Of a stretch of DNA of 64,000 nucleotides, positions 52,800-61,951 are shown one piece after another. Source of the DNA: DASUAL01 sp035763805. Its GTDB lineage: Bacteria > Gemmatimonadota > Gemmatimonadetes > Gemmatimonadales > GWC2-71-9. Position 1 is the first letter of the stretch. Each line of letters starts with the position of its first letter. The position numbers and the translations under genes were made by a program. The notes beneath the pieces were generated by a model. The model saw nothing but the letters and a program-made list of their open reading frames with translations. It did not search any database and was not told the origin of the DNA. Where the stretch lies: NCBI GenBank assembly GCA_035763805.1, contig DASUAL010000128.1, forward strand, positions 1 through 64,000. Direction: 5' to 3'.

Positions 52800-53865
52800 G
52801 AGCTTGGAGGAACTGTTGAAAGTGACCTCGGGCGTCATGCGGACCCGGTGAGGCCTCCGGGTGATACTGGACGGCGAAAATCGGGTACTCGCGGTGCTTC
52901 AGCCCTTCGACGGTGCCGTCATTGAGGTTAAGGTGCGTCACCTCGAGCGCTCGCACGCCGGGAACCCCTTCGGTGTCGCCCCGGACTGCGAACCCGTGGT
53001 TCTGTGAGGTTATAAGTACTTGCCCCGTCGCAAGATCGCGCACAGGGTGGTTGCCTCCTCGGTGGCCGTACGGGAGTTTCACCGTCTCGCCACCCAACGC
53101 CAAACCGAGTAGCTGGTGCCCGAGGCAGATCCCGAAGATGGGCAGCGTCCCGTCGGCGAGCTCGCGGAGCGTTTTGATGGCGTAGGTGACAGCGGCCGGG
53201 TCGCCGGGCCCGTTCGAGAGGAACAAGCCGTCCGGCTTCAGCTCGCGCACCCGCGCGGCCGGTGTGCCGGCCGGTACGACGGTGACTCTGCAGTCGTTCT
53301 GCAGGAACAGCCGCAGGATATTGCGCTTCATTCCGAAGTCGTACGCCACGATGTGGTGACGCGCGTCGTTCGGGCCTTCGGCGCATTCACCGTCGATTGT
53401 CGCGTGCGTGGCCAGATCCAGCCCGTCCATGGAGGGGCTCGCCGCGAGCGCCGCTCGGACGGCGTCGCCGGGCCGCTCTCCCATCGCAACGGCGCCGCGC
53501 ATTGCCCCTTTCGAGCGGATGTGGCGCGTCAGCTGGCGCGTGTCCACGTCGGTGACGATGGGCACGCGCGCCTCCGTGAGCCAGTCGGCGAGCGCACCGG
53601 TCGCCCGCCAGTTCGACGGCTTGAGCGAGAGCTCGCGCACGACGACGCCGGCGACCCGCGGTCGATCAGACTCGACGTCCTCCGGATTGATGCCGTAGTT
53701 GCCGATCATCGGGGCCGTCATGACCACGATCTGGCCCAGATAGGAGGGGTCGGTGAAGACCTCCTGGTAGCCCGACAGGTTGGTTGTGAAGACGACCTCG
53801 GCGTACGTGGGCTCGAACGGAATGGGCGCGGTTCCGGGGAACCAGGCGTCGTCCTCGAGGAGCAC
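52786..53865 (-). CDS. carA: Carbamoyl-phosphate synthase small subunit
   Basis: Glutamine-hydrolysing subunit for arginine and pyrimidine synthesis, about 359 aa. N-terminal domain with TNLSGYQEVFTDPSYLGQIV; GATase with YDFGMKRNILR, LSNGPGDPAAV, nucleophile Cys in FGICLGHQLLGLALGG, and HPEASPGPHD (His, Glu). There is no ATG near the expected start; the GTG at 53865 (LLEDDAWFPG follows) fits the family N-terminus but lacks a ribosome site, and the real start could lie a few codons upstream in the secG 3' end. carB is not adjacent. Confidence 0.88.
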   Translation of the reverse strand: MLLEDDAWFPGTAPIPFEPTYAEVVFTTNLSGYQEVFTDPSYLGQIVVMTAPMIGNYGINPEDVESDRPRVAGVVVRELSLKPSNWRATGALADWLTEARVPIVTDVDTRQLTRHIRSKGAMRGAVAMGERPGDAVRAALAASPSMDGLDLATHATIDGECAEGPNDARHHIVAYDFGMKRNILRLFLQNDCRVTVVPAGTPAARVRELKPDGLFLSNGPGDPAAVTYAIKTLRELADGTLPIFGICLGHQLLGLALGGETVKLPYGHRGGNHPVRDLATGQVLITSQNHGFAVRGDTEGVPGVRALEVTHLNLNDGTVEGLKHREYPIFAVQYHPEASPGPHDARGHFQQFLQALDTQ

Positions 53866-53881
53866 GTAGGCCGGGTGACGG

Positions 53882-54256
53882 TCAGCGATCGGGAGGTCTC
53901 TGGCCCGAGGGTGGCGGGGTTTGCTGCGGCTGCGTTTGCTGCGGCGTCGACTGCAGCGGCAGCGGCGCGGGCTGGACCGGGGCCGGCGGCAGCGGGGCCG
54001 TGTCGAGCACCGAGCGCGGCGTGCCGCTCTGAGCGGACAAGAGGGCGAGCACCAGCGACAGGAACAGGAAGGTCCCTGCGGCCCACCAGGTGACCTTGTG
54101 GAGCAACGTCGTCGCCTGCCGCCCTCCCATGAACTGCTCCGTGCCGGCGCCGCCACCGAGCGAGGCGAGCCCGCCGCCCTGGCCCGCCTGGAGGAGGATG
54201 GCGGTCGTGAGCACGAGCGAGTCGAGGATGAGGAGGCCGATCAGGACGCCGTACAT
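53882..54256 (-). CDS. secG: Preprotein translocase subunit SecG
   Basis: Two-helix partner of SecYE, 124 aa. VLIGLLILDSLVLTTAILLQ, GQGGGLASLGGGAGTEQFMG and the second helix TFLFLSLVLALLSA are diagnostic. The last 45 residues are Pro/Gln-rich, longer than usual and of unknown role. ATG at 54256, 17 bp after tpiA: the gap-pgk-tpiA-secG order is common in bacteria. Confidence 0.92.
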   Translation of the reverse strand: MYGVLIGLLILDSLVLTTAILLQAGQGGGLASLGGGAGTEQFMGGRQATTLLHKVTWWAAGTFLFLSLVLALLSAQSGTPRSVLDTAPLPPAPVQPAPLPLQSTPQQTQPQQTPPPSGQRPPDR

Positions 54257-54273
54257 GCGCGGGCGGATAATAC

Positions 54274-55023
54274 CTAGGTAGCCGTCGTCTGCACAAGCTG
54301 CGCCCAGCCCGCGGGGTCGAGCGACGCGCCGCCCACGAGCACCCCGTCGAGCTCGGGCTCGGCGAGCAGCTCGGTGATGTTCTTGAGGTTCACGCTGCCG
54401 CCGTACAGCACCCGTGTGTGCGCCGCCCCGCGGCCCGCGAACCAGCCGCGGATCTCCCGGTGCACGCGGCCTGCGTCCTGGGGCGTAGCGTTCCGGCCGG
54501 TGCCGATCGCCCACACCGGCTCGTAGGCGATCGCGACCTGGGCGAGTCTCGCGGCGTCGAGGCCGCCGAGCGCGCCCGCGAGCTGGCGATTCACCACCGC
54601 GATCGTGTGTCCGGCTTCGCGCTCGGCCAGGGTCTCGCCCACACAGAGCAGCGGTTGGAGGCCGGCGGCGAAGGCCGCCGCGACCTTCTTGCGGGTGTCT
54701 TCATCGGTGTCTGCGAAGATGTGGCGGCGCTCGGAGTGGCCGACGAGGGCGGCCTTCGCTCCCGCCTGAGCCGCGAGAGTGGCCGACACGGCGCCCGTGA
54801 ACGCACCTTTCGGCTCCCAGTAGATGTCCTGGGCGCCGACCTGGAGATCCGGTCGCTCCCGCACCGCCTGCGCGGCCGCCTCGAGCGACACGGCCGGTGG
54901 GAAGAACCAGACCGCGCGGTCCTCGCGACGGTTGTACTGCGTGCGGAACGTCTTGAGATACGTCCGGGTCTCATCCGGCCCGAAATGCATCTTCCAGTTG
55001 GCCGCGAACACGAGGTGCCTCAC
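54274..55023 (-). CDS. tpiA: Triosephosphate isomerase
   Basis: Glycolytic isomerase, 249 aa. Lys in FAANWKMHFG, electrophile His in LVGHSERRHIF, catalytic Glu in AYEPVWAIGTG, and phosphate loop LYGGSVNLKN/LVGGASLD. GTG start at 55023 overlaps the pgk stop as GTGA. Confidence 0.96.
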   Translation of the reverse strand: MRHLVFAANWKMHFGPDETRTYLKTFRTQYNRREDRAVWFFPPAVSLEAAAQAVRERPDLQVGAQDIYWEPKGAFTGAVSATLAAQAGAKAALVGHSERRHIFADTDEDTRKKVAAAFAAGLQPLLCVGETLAEREAGHTIAVVNRQLAGALGGLDAARLAQVAIAYEPVWAIGTGRNATPQDAGRVHREIRGWFAGRGAAHTRVLYGGSVNLKNITELLAEPELDGVLVGGASLDPAGWAQLVQTTAT

Positions 55024-56194
55024 GCGTCCTCGAGCGCCGCCACGCCCGGCAGCGGCTTGCCTTCGAGGAACTCGAGCGCCGCGCCGCCGCCGGTGGAGAC
55101 ATGCGTCAGCTTGTCTTCGAACCCCGCCACGGCGGCTGCCGAGTCCCCACCACCGACGACCGTGACCGCGCCGCGCGTCCCCGCCTCGACCATCGCCTCC
55201 GCCACCGCGCGTGTGCCGGCGTCGAACGGCGGTGTCTCGAACACGCCCATGGGACCGTTCCAGAAGACGGTCTTGGCCCCGACGATCCGGGCGCGGAAGT
55301 CGAGGCGCGTGGATTGGTCGATGTCGAACATCGCACAGTCCTTCGGGATGCGGTCGCTCGGCACGTCACGCCGTTCGGCGGTGCGCTCGAGGCTCGGGGC
55401 GACGACCGCACCACGCGGCAGGATGAGCTTCGTGCCGCCTCGGGCGATCAGCGCCTTCGCCAGTCCCTCCTTGTCGCGCTCCACGAGCGAGCCGCCGATC
55501 TCGAATCCGATGGCGAGGAAGAAGGTGCTCGCCATGGCGCCGCCGATCAGGACCTGGTCTACCCGTGGCAGCAGCGCCTCGATCACGTCGATCTTCCCCG
55601 AGATCTTGGAGCCGCCCAGCACCGCCACGAACGGCCGGCGCGGGTGCGCCAGCGCGTCGCCCAGGTAGCGCAGCTCCTTTTCCATCAGAAACCCCGCGAC
55701 CGCGGGCTTGACCAGGTGCGCGACGGCCTCCGTCGACGCGTGCGCCCGGTGTGCCGAGCCGAAGGCGTCGTTCACGTAGAAGTCGCCGAGCGCGGCGAAC
55801 GTCGCGGCGAGCTTGGGATCGTTCTCCTCTTCGCCGGGGCAGAACCGGGTGTTCTCGACGAGCGCGACGCCGCCCCGCGGCAGGCGGCGTGTCGCCGCGG
55901 CGCCCGTGGCCGGGTCGGGGAGAAACTCGACCGGTGCTCCGATCAGCCGCTCCAGATCGCGCACGATCTGCCGCAATGACCACTTCGGATCGCTCCCTTT
56001 GGGTCGGCCCAGATGCGAGAGCAGCACGACCCGCGCGCCCTTGTCGCGCAGGTAGCGGATCGTGGGGAGGGCGGCACGGATGCGCGTCTCGTCGGCGACC
56101 CTGCCATCTTGCAGGGGGACGTTGAAGTCCACCCGGACCAGCGCGCGCCTGCCGTCCAGCGCCTCGGGCGGCAGGTCCTTGAGGTTCCGCTTTG

Positions 56195-56198
<4 letters not shown>
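55020..56198 (-). CDS. pgk: Phosphoglycerate kinase
   Basis: ATP-forming glycolytic kinase, 392 aa. RALVRVDFNVPLQDGRV, SHLGRPKGSDPKWSL, NDAFGSAHRAHAS, AVLGGSKISGKIDVIEALL, and VVGGGDSAAAVAGF are present. GTG at 56198 overlaps the gap stop as GTGA. An upstream open frame crosses gap and is rejected. Confidence 0.96.
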
Positions 56199-57202
<1,004 letters not shown>

Positions 57203-57213
57203 TGTGTTGCTCC

Positions 57214-57972
57214 CTAGGTGAAGTCCGGAAGGACGGCCCGGCCGAACGTGACGGCCAGGATGGTACGGGCGCCCGCCCGCTCGAGGGCTCGGGCCGCTTC
57301 GGCGAGCGTGGCCCCCGTGGTGAAGACGTCGTCCACCAAAACCAATGCGGAATGCGGAATGCGGAATGCGGAATCGAAGGGAGTGCCGTCATTCCGCATT
57401 CCGCCCTCCGTATTCCGCATTGCGAACGCCCCCGCCACGTTCGCCAGGCGCGCGTCCGGTGTCAACGCCGTTTGCGTGCCGGTGTCCCGGACGCGGACGA
57501 GCAGGTCCGCGACGGGGCGATGCCAGCGGCGCGCCAGGGCACGCCCGAGGTGCGCGCTCTGGTTGTAGCCCCGCTCCCGTAGGCGCCGGGGGCCGAGCGG
57601 CACGGGGACGAGGCACGCACTCACGCGTTCGGGCAACGGTAGCCGCGCCATCGCATCGGCGAGGTCGTCCGCGATGCGGGGAAAGCCGCCGTACTTCAGG
57701 GCGTGCACGGCATCGCGCGCCCCACCCTCGAGCCACACAGCCGAGCGAACGGCGCGCAGCGCGCGGGGCCACGTCGTACACGCTCGGCAGGGCCCGAAGT
57801 GCGGCTCGGGCTGCGCGCACCGCTCGCACCACGGGGGCCGGACCTGGCGCCAGCGATGTCGGCAGACGTCACAGACGAGCCGCTGGCCGTTGGGGAACGA
57901 CAGCAAGGTGTGGCACAGCGCGCACTCGGCCGGCAGGAGCAGTTGCTCGACCGCTTCACGCACGCAGCGCAC
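57214..57972 (-). CDS. comF: ComF-family phosphoribosyltransferase-like protein
   Basis: 252 aa. N-terminal zinc region with paired cysteines C17/C20, C34/C37, C49/C52 and C62/C65; then the PRTase fold with VPVPLGPRRLRERGYNQSAHL and the PRPP loop VLVDDVFTTGATLAEAAR near residues 211-228. ComF in naturally competent bacteria acts in DNA uptake; GntX in E. coli is a relative. Residues about 185-210 are coded by an inserted 78-bp palindromic repeat that keeps the frame just before the PRPP loop. Start GTG/ATG at 57972 overlaps aroE by 17 bp. Confidence 0.9.
   Translation of the reverse strand: MRCVREAVEQLLLPAECALCHTLLSFPNGQRLVCDVCRHRWRQVRPPWCERCAQPEPHFGPCRACTTWPRALRAVRSAVWLEGGARDAVHALKYGGFPRIADDLADAMARLPLPERVSACLVPVPLGPRRLRERGYNQSAHLGRALARRWHRPVADLLVRVRDTGTQTALTPDARLANVAGAFAMRNTEGGMRNDGTPFDSAFRIPHSALVLVDDVFTTGATLAEAARALERAGARTILAVTFGRAVLPDFT
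57344..57421. repeat. In-frame 78-bp palindromic heptamer element in comF
   Basis: Left arm 57344-57374: AATGCGG four times then AAT. Spacer 57375-57390 (16 bp). Right arm 57391-57421: ATTCCGC, ATTCCGC, CCTCCGT, ATTCCGC, ATT, the inverted equivalent with 28 of 31 positions paired. Total is 78 bp, so exactly 26 codons, read as a repetitive peptide of the type M-R-N...R-I-P-H-S. It belongs to the same heptamer family as 31053-31172. Confidence 0.9.
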
Positions 57973-58777
57973 GGCACACGGCGGCGCGCATCACCTCGAG
58001 GGGCGCTACCTCGCCGGGGAAGAAGCGCGAGAACGCCTCCGCTCCCTGGCGCACCAGCAGCTCGCGGCCGTCCGCTGCGCGTATGCCGGCGGCGTGGAGC
58101 GCCCGCACCCAGCGCGTCTCTCCCGGGGCGTAGACGAGGTCGAGAGCGGCGGTCAGGCGCTGCGCGCGGGCGGGATCGAGCGGCAAGGGGTCGGTCTCCT
58201 TCAAGCCGAGCGGGGTGGCGTTGATCGCGACATCGGGCGCGAGGGCACCGCGCGCTGGCTCCGCGCGCACACCCCGGCTCCGCGCCCACTCGGCAAAGGC
58301 TTGTGCTCGGGTGGCATCCCGTGACAGCACGTGGAGATGGCCTCGCGTCTCGGCGGCCGCAATGGCCACGGCGCGTGCCGCCCCGCCGGTGCCGATGAGC
58401 AACCAGCTCCCGCCCCCGTCCACGCCCAGCCGCGCGAGGCAGGCGAGGATCGCGGGGACGTCGGTGTTGTCGCCCACTAGTTCGCCCCGCTCGGTCCAGA
58501 ACGTATTGCACGCGCCCGCGCGGCTGCACAGGTCCGTTTTCCGCGCCACGCATCGTTCCGCCGCCTCCTTGTGCGGCAGGGTGACGTTCCCCGCCCCGCC
58601 CACGGCGGCGAGCGCGGACAGGAGCGACGGGAGCGTCGCCGTCGGCGTGCGCAGCGCCACGTACACGGCGTCGAGGCCCAAGGCGCGGATCGCGGCGTTG
58701 TGCATGACGGGGGAGAGCGAATGGGCGACCGGGTCCCCGATCACCGCGAGCAGCCGGGTGCTAGCGCTGATTTCCAC
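57956..58777 (-). CDS. aroE: Shikimate dehydrogenase
   Basis: NADPH-dependent reduction of 3-dehydroshikimate, 273 aa. Substrate motif HSLSPVMHNAAI, catalytic Lys in VTLPHKEAAERC, WTERGELVGDNTD, and nucleotide loop IGTGGAARAVAIAAA. GTG start at 58777 overlaps the phosphatase gene by 17 bp, and its end overlaps comF by 17 bp. Supplies chorismate, also the precursor for MqnA. Confidence 0.94.
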   Translation of the reverse strand: MEISASTRLLAVIGDPVAHSLSPVMHNAAIRALGLDAVYVALRTPTATLPSLLSALAAVGGAGNVTLPHKEAAERCVARKTDLCSRAGACNTFWTERGELVGDNTDVPAILACLARLGVDGGGSWLLIGTGGAARAVAIAAAETRGHLHVLSRDATRAQAFAEWARSRGVRAEPARGALAPDVAINATPLGLKETDPLPLDPARAQRLTAALDLVYAPGETRWVRALHAAGIRAADGRELLVRQGAEAFSRFFPGEVAPLEVMRAAVCRALRA

Positions 58778-59240
58778 CGCTCGCGAACTCTTTCACGATG
58801 CGCTCCACCGCGGCCTCGATGAGCGCCTCGAGCTCGGCGCAGGTGTCGCGGTAGACTTCGAGATCGCCGCCGAACGGATCGCTCACCTCGACCTCGTCCC
58901 CCTCGCGCCCGGCGTACTCGCCGAGCACGAAGACACGGCCCTCACCGCCCAGCTCGTCCACGCGGGCGCGATGATGACGCGCCATCGTCAGAATCAGATG
59001 AGACCCGTCGACGAGCTCTCGGGTGAGGAGTCGCGCGCGGTGTCCGGAGAGATCCAGGCCGCGCTCGAGTCCGACGAGGTACGCCCCCTCCGAGACCGGC
59101 GCGCCATCCCACGCGCCGGTCCCCGCGGAGGCGACGTCGATGTCCGCGGCGCCGCGACCCTGTAGCGCGCGGTCGAGCAGCGCCGCGGCCAACGGGCTGC
59201 GGCAGATGTTGCCGGTGCACACCAGCAGGATCTTCTTCAC
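58761..59240 (-). CDS. Low-molecular-weight protein phosphatase
   Basis: 159 aa, LMW-PTP fold. P-loop VCTGNICRSPLAAAL has nucleophile Cys8 and Arg14 (CX5R), and the general acid is Asp in VSDPFGGDLEVY. The residue between Asn and the second Cys is Ile12. In B. subtilis YwlE, the arginine phosphatase, this position is Thr; Ile is normal for tyrosine phosphatases, so tyrosine specificity is expected despite lying beside tsaC as ywlE does. GTG start at 59240, 8 bp after the tsaC stop. Confidence 0.88.
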   Translation of the reverse strand: MKKILLVCTGNICRSPLAAALLDRALQGRGAADIDVASAGTGAWDGAPVSEGAYLVGLERGLDLSGHRARLLTRELVDGSHLILTMARHHRARVDELGGEGRVFVLGEYAGREGDEVEVSDPFGGDLEVYRDTCAELEALIEAAVERIVKEFASGGNQR

Positions 59241-59248
59241 TAGCAAGG

Positions 59249-59902
59249 TCACGGTGCGAGCCGTCCCACGGCTCGCCGCAGCTCCGCGAGTGTCAGCGCT
59301 CCCTCGCGCACCAGCCGCGCCCGCGGCTGCGTGCAATCAACCACTGTGGACGGTGGCGAGTTCCCCAGCACGCCGCCGTCGAGCACGAGCAACTTGCCAG
59401 CCTCGACGGCTGCGTGAAAGTCCCGCGCGAGCGCCTCCGCCCCGGGGGCCGGCGGATGCCCCGGCAGGTTGGCCGAGGTCGAGGTCACGGGCTCGCCCAG
59501 CGCCTGGGTGAGTCGGGCCATGCCGGCGTGCGATGTCCAGCGTACGGCAATCCCCCCTTCCGGCCCGCGCAAGCTGTCGGGCAGCCGACCGCCCCCGCCC
59601 GGCAGCACGAGCGACAGCGGACCCGGCCAGAACGCCCGTGCCAGGGCCCTCGCCGCCTCATTGAACGCGAGCCCGTGCGCCTCCGCCATGTCGCGGCCGC
59701 TCACGAGCAGCAGGAAAGGCTTGTCCGGACGTCGCCCCTTGAGCTGCTGCAGCGCCTGGACGTCGTCCGCCTTGGCGCGCGAGCCGAGGCCGTAGACCGT
59801 CTCCGTCGGATAGGCGAGTAGCCCGCCTTTCCGGAGATGCGAGACCGCGCGGTCGAGCGCGGCCTCGACCTCCGCGGGTGTGCGAAACGGGACGGGCCTC
59901 AC
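59249..59902 (-). CDS. tsaC: Threonylcarbamoyl-AMP synthase
   Basis: Makes TC-AMP for tRNA t6A37, 217 aa, Sua5/YciO/YrdC fold without the Sua5 C-terminal domain. GLLAYPTETVYGLGSRAK, KPFLLLVSG, and SLVLPGGG...GGIAVRW and STSANLPG are the nucleotide and threonine binding segments. GTG at 59902 overlaps the ispD stop as GTGA. Confidence 0.92.
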   Translation of the reverse strand: MRPVPFRTPAEVEAALDRAVSHLRKGGLLAYPTETVYGLGSRAKADDVQALQQLKGRRPDKPFLLLVSGRDMAEAHGLAFNEAARALARAFWPGPLSLVLPGGGGRLPDSLRGPEGGIAVRWTSHAGMARLTQALGEPVTSTSANLPGHPPAPGAEALARDFHAAVEAGKLLVLDGGVLGNSPPSTVVDCTQPRARLVREGALTLAELRRAVGRLAP

Positions 59903-60606
59903 CGCAGCTCACGCGCCAGCGCCTCGGCGATCCGGAAGTCGTCCGCGGTGGTCACCTTGAAGTTGTGCGCCGTGTCGGGCACGACCTCGACCGGAAACCC
60001 CGCCTGCTCGCACAGTTCGGCATCGTCGGTCGGCGCGGAGCCGCCGTCCGTGAGCCCGGCGTACGCCTGCTCGATCATGGCGCGCGGGAAGCCCTGAGGC
60101 GTCTGCGCGCGCCAGAAACGGTCTCTCTCGACGGTTCTCGTGACGCGGTTTCCCGCCATGACTTCTTTGACGGTGTCGTGCAGCGGCGCGGCGGCCACCG
60201 CCCCGAGGCCGGACCGCGCCTTCGCGATCACGCCGTCGATCGTCTCCCGGCTCACGAAGGGGCGCGCCCCGTCGTGCACGAGCACCACCGCGATCCGCTC
60301 CCGCAGGGCGCGCAAACCGGCGCGCACCGAGTGCGCCCGCGTTGCGCCTCCCGCGACCAAGGTCAGGCGTTCGCCCAGCAGCTTGCCGAGCCACTCGGGC
60401 GGTCGCGCCTCGAATCCGGCGGGCACGCTCACCACGACCAGGCCGACGTCGGGGTGTGACGTGAACGGCCGCAGGGCGCGGAGCAGCATCGGCACGCCGA
60501 AGATCGGCCGGAACTGCTTGGGCTCTCCCGGCCCGGCGCGCACGCCCGCACCCGCCGCCACGATCACGACGCCGACGTCAGGCAGCGAGCCGGTCGGCCA
60601 GCTCAC
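59899..60606 (-). CDS. ispD: 2-C-methyl-D-erythritol 4-phosphate cytidylyltransferase
   Basis: Third MEP-pathway step, making CDP-ME, 235 aa. CTP loop VVIVAAGAGVRAGPGEPKQF, VLVHDGARPFVS and RAQTPQGFPRAMI. The GTG at 60606 overlaps the end of radA by 29 bp; a GTG at 60567 is an alternative. Not fused or adjacent to ispF. Confidence 0.92.
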   Translation of the reverse strand: MSWPTGSLPDVGVVIVAAGAGVRAGPGEPKQFRPIFGVPMLLRALRPFTSHPDVGLVVVSVPAGFEARPPEWLGKLLGERLTLVAGGATRAHSVRAGLRALRERIAVVLVHDGARPFVSRETIDGVIAKARSGLGAVAAAPLHDTVKEVMAGNRVTRTVERDRFWRAQTPQGFPRAMIEQAYAGLTDGGSAPTDDAELCEQAGFPVEVVPDTAHNFKVTTADDFRIAEALARELR

Positions 60607-61951
60607 CGATCCCTTCCATCCCGACGGCCTCGAGGCCGGCGATGCCGACGCGGGAGCGGGCCGAGAGGAAGACGCGTCGGAACCCTTGCCGCACCGCCTC
60701 GCCGAGCCGCCGCTCGACGCCCGCCACCGGTCGGATCTCGCCGCCCAGCCCGACCTCGCCCAGGAACAGCGCGTCGGCAGGCAGCGGCCGGTCGTGCACG
60801 CTCGACACGAGGGCGGCGGTGACGGCGAGGTCGCTCGACGGCTCGAGCAAGCGCACGCCCCCCGTGACGTTGACGAACACGTCCAGCTCGCCGAAGGGCA
60901 GGCCGCCGCGGCGCTCCAGCACCGCGAGCAGCACGGCGAGGCGCCGGTGGTCCAGGCCGGTCGCGACGCGTTGTGGCGTACCGTAGCCCGTCTTTGCGGC
61001 GAGCGCCTGGATCTCGACGAGCAGTGGACGGGTTCCCTCCATCAACGCCGTCACGGCGGAGCCCGAGACACCGGCCGCCCGCCCCGCCACGAACGCCGCC
61101 GCGGGATCCGGCACGGGCTCCAGGCCCGCGCCGGTCATCTCGAACACCCCGATCTCGTCCACCGACCCGAAGCGGTTTTTCACCGCGCGCAGGATGCGAT
61201 GGTCGAGCGTGCTCTCCCCCTCGAAGTAGAGCACGGTGTCCACCACGTGCTCGAGCGTCTTGGGGCCGGCGATTCCGCCGCCCTTGGTCACGTGACCGAC
61301 GAGGAATACCGCCGGGCCCGCGGCCTTCGCGAACCGCATCAGCCGTGCGGCGCACTCCCGCACTTGGCCCACGTTGCCCGGCGCGCCCTCGAGCTCCTCC
61401 GTGTAGGTCGTCTGGATCGAGTCCACGAACACGACGCGGCTGCCCAACGCCCGCGCGTGGTGCAGGACGGCCTCGAGTCGAGTCTCGCCGAGCACGTGCA
61501 CGGCGCCGGCATCCACCGTCAGCCGGTCGGCGCGCAGCCGGACCTGGTCCGGAGACTCCTCCCCCGATACGTACAGGGTGGGAATCCCGGCCTGCTCGAG
61601 TCGCGCGGCGCACTGGAGCAGCAACGTGGACTTCCCGATGCCGGGCTCGCCGCCCACCAGGACGACCGAGCCGGGGACGATGCCGCCGCCGAGCACGTAG
61701 TCGAACTCGTTGAGACCCGTCTTCCACCGCTCCGTTACCGCACCGCCCAAGGCGGAGAGGCGGATGGGCGGATAGGGGGATGGTGTCGACCGCCCGACCG
61801 CCCGACCGCCTGACCGCCGCCGTTCTCCGACCGGCTCCTCGACCAGCGCGTTCCAGGCGCCGCAGGCTTCACACCGCCCCCCCCATTTCGGTTGCTCGGC
61901 GCCGCACTCGGTGCACCGGAACACCGAGCGCGCGCCGCCCCTAGGCGTCAC
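60578..61951 (-). CDS. radA: DNA repair protein RadA
   Basis: Branch-migration ATPase in recombination repair, 457 aa. Zinc finger CTEC...CEAC about 13-30, Walker A VGGEPGIGKSTLLLQC, Walker B VVFVDSIQT, the RadA motif KNRFGS, and a Lon-like C-terminal domain. The linker between zinc finger and ATPase (about 46-71) is coded by a palindromic octamer repeat. GTG start at 61951 overlaps the dnaB stop by 11 bp. Confidence 0.95.
   Translation of the reverse strand: MTPRGGARSVFRCTECGAEQPKWGGRCEACGAWNALVEEPVGERRRSGGRAVGRSTPSPYPPIRLSALGGAVTERWKTGLNEFDYVLGGGIVPGSVVLVGGEPGIGKSTLLLQCAARLEQAGIPTLYVSGEESPDQVRLRADRLTVDAGAVHVLGETRLEAVLHHARALGSRVVFVDSIQTTYTEELEGAPGNVGQVRECAARLMRFAKAAGPAVFLVGHVTKGGGIAGPKTLEHVVDTVLYFEGESTLDHRILRAVKNRFGSVDEIGVFEMTGAGLEPVPDPAAAFVAGRAAGVSGSAVTALMEGTRPLLVEIQALAAKTGYGTPQRVATGLDHRRLAVLLAVLERRGGLPFGELDVFVNVTGGVRLLEPSSDLAVTAALVSSVHDRPLPADALFLGEVGLGGEIRPVAGVERRLGEAVRQGFRRVFLSARSRVGIAGLEAVGMEGIGELADRLAA
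61751..61818. repeat. Palindromic octamer repeat in the radA linker
   Basis: Left arm 61751-61782: GGCGGAGA, GGCGGATG, GGCGGATA, GGGGGATG. After GTGT, the right arm is tandem CGCCCGAC (61791-61798, 61799-61806), CGCCTGAC and CGCC. The arms pair except for about two positions per unit. The exact octamer CGCCCGAC is the complement of GTCGGGCG in moaE and near the UDG start. Confidence 0.75.

Noticed and set aside
57344..57421. CRISPR or simple satellite reading of the heptamer repeats
   Set aside because: Units are 7 bp without unique spacers, and the second half is inverted, so neither a CRISPR array nor a plain satellite.
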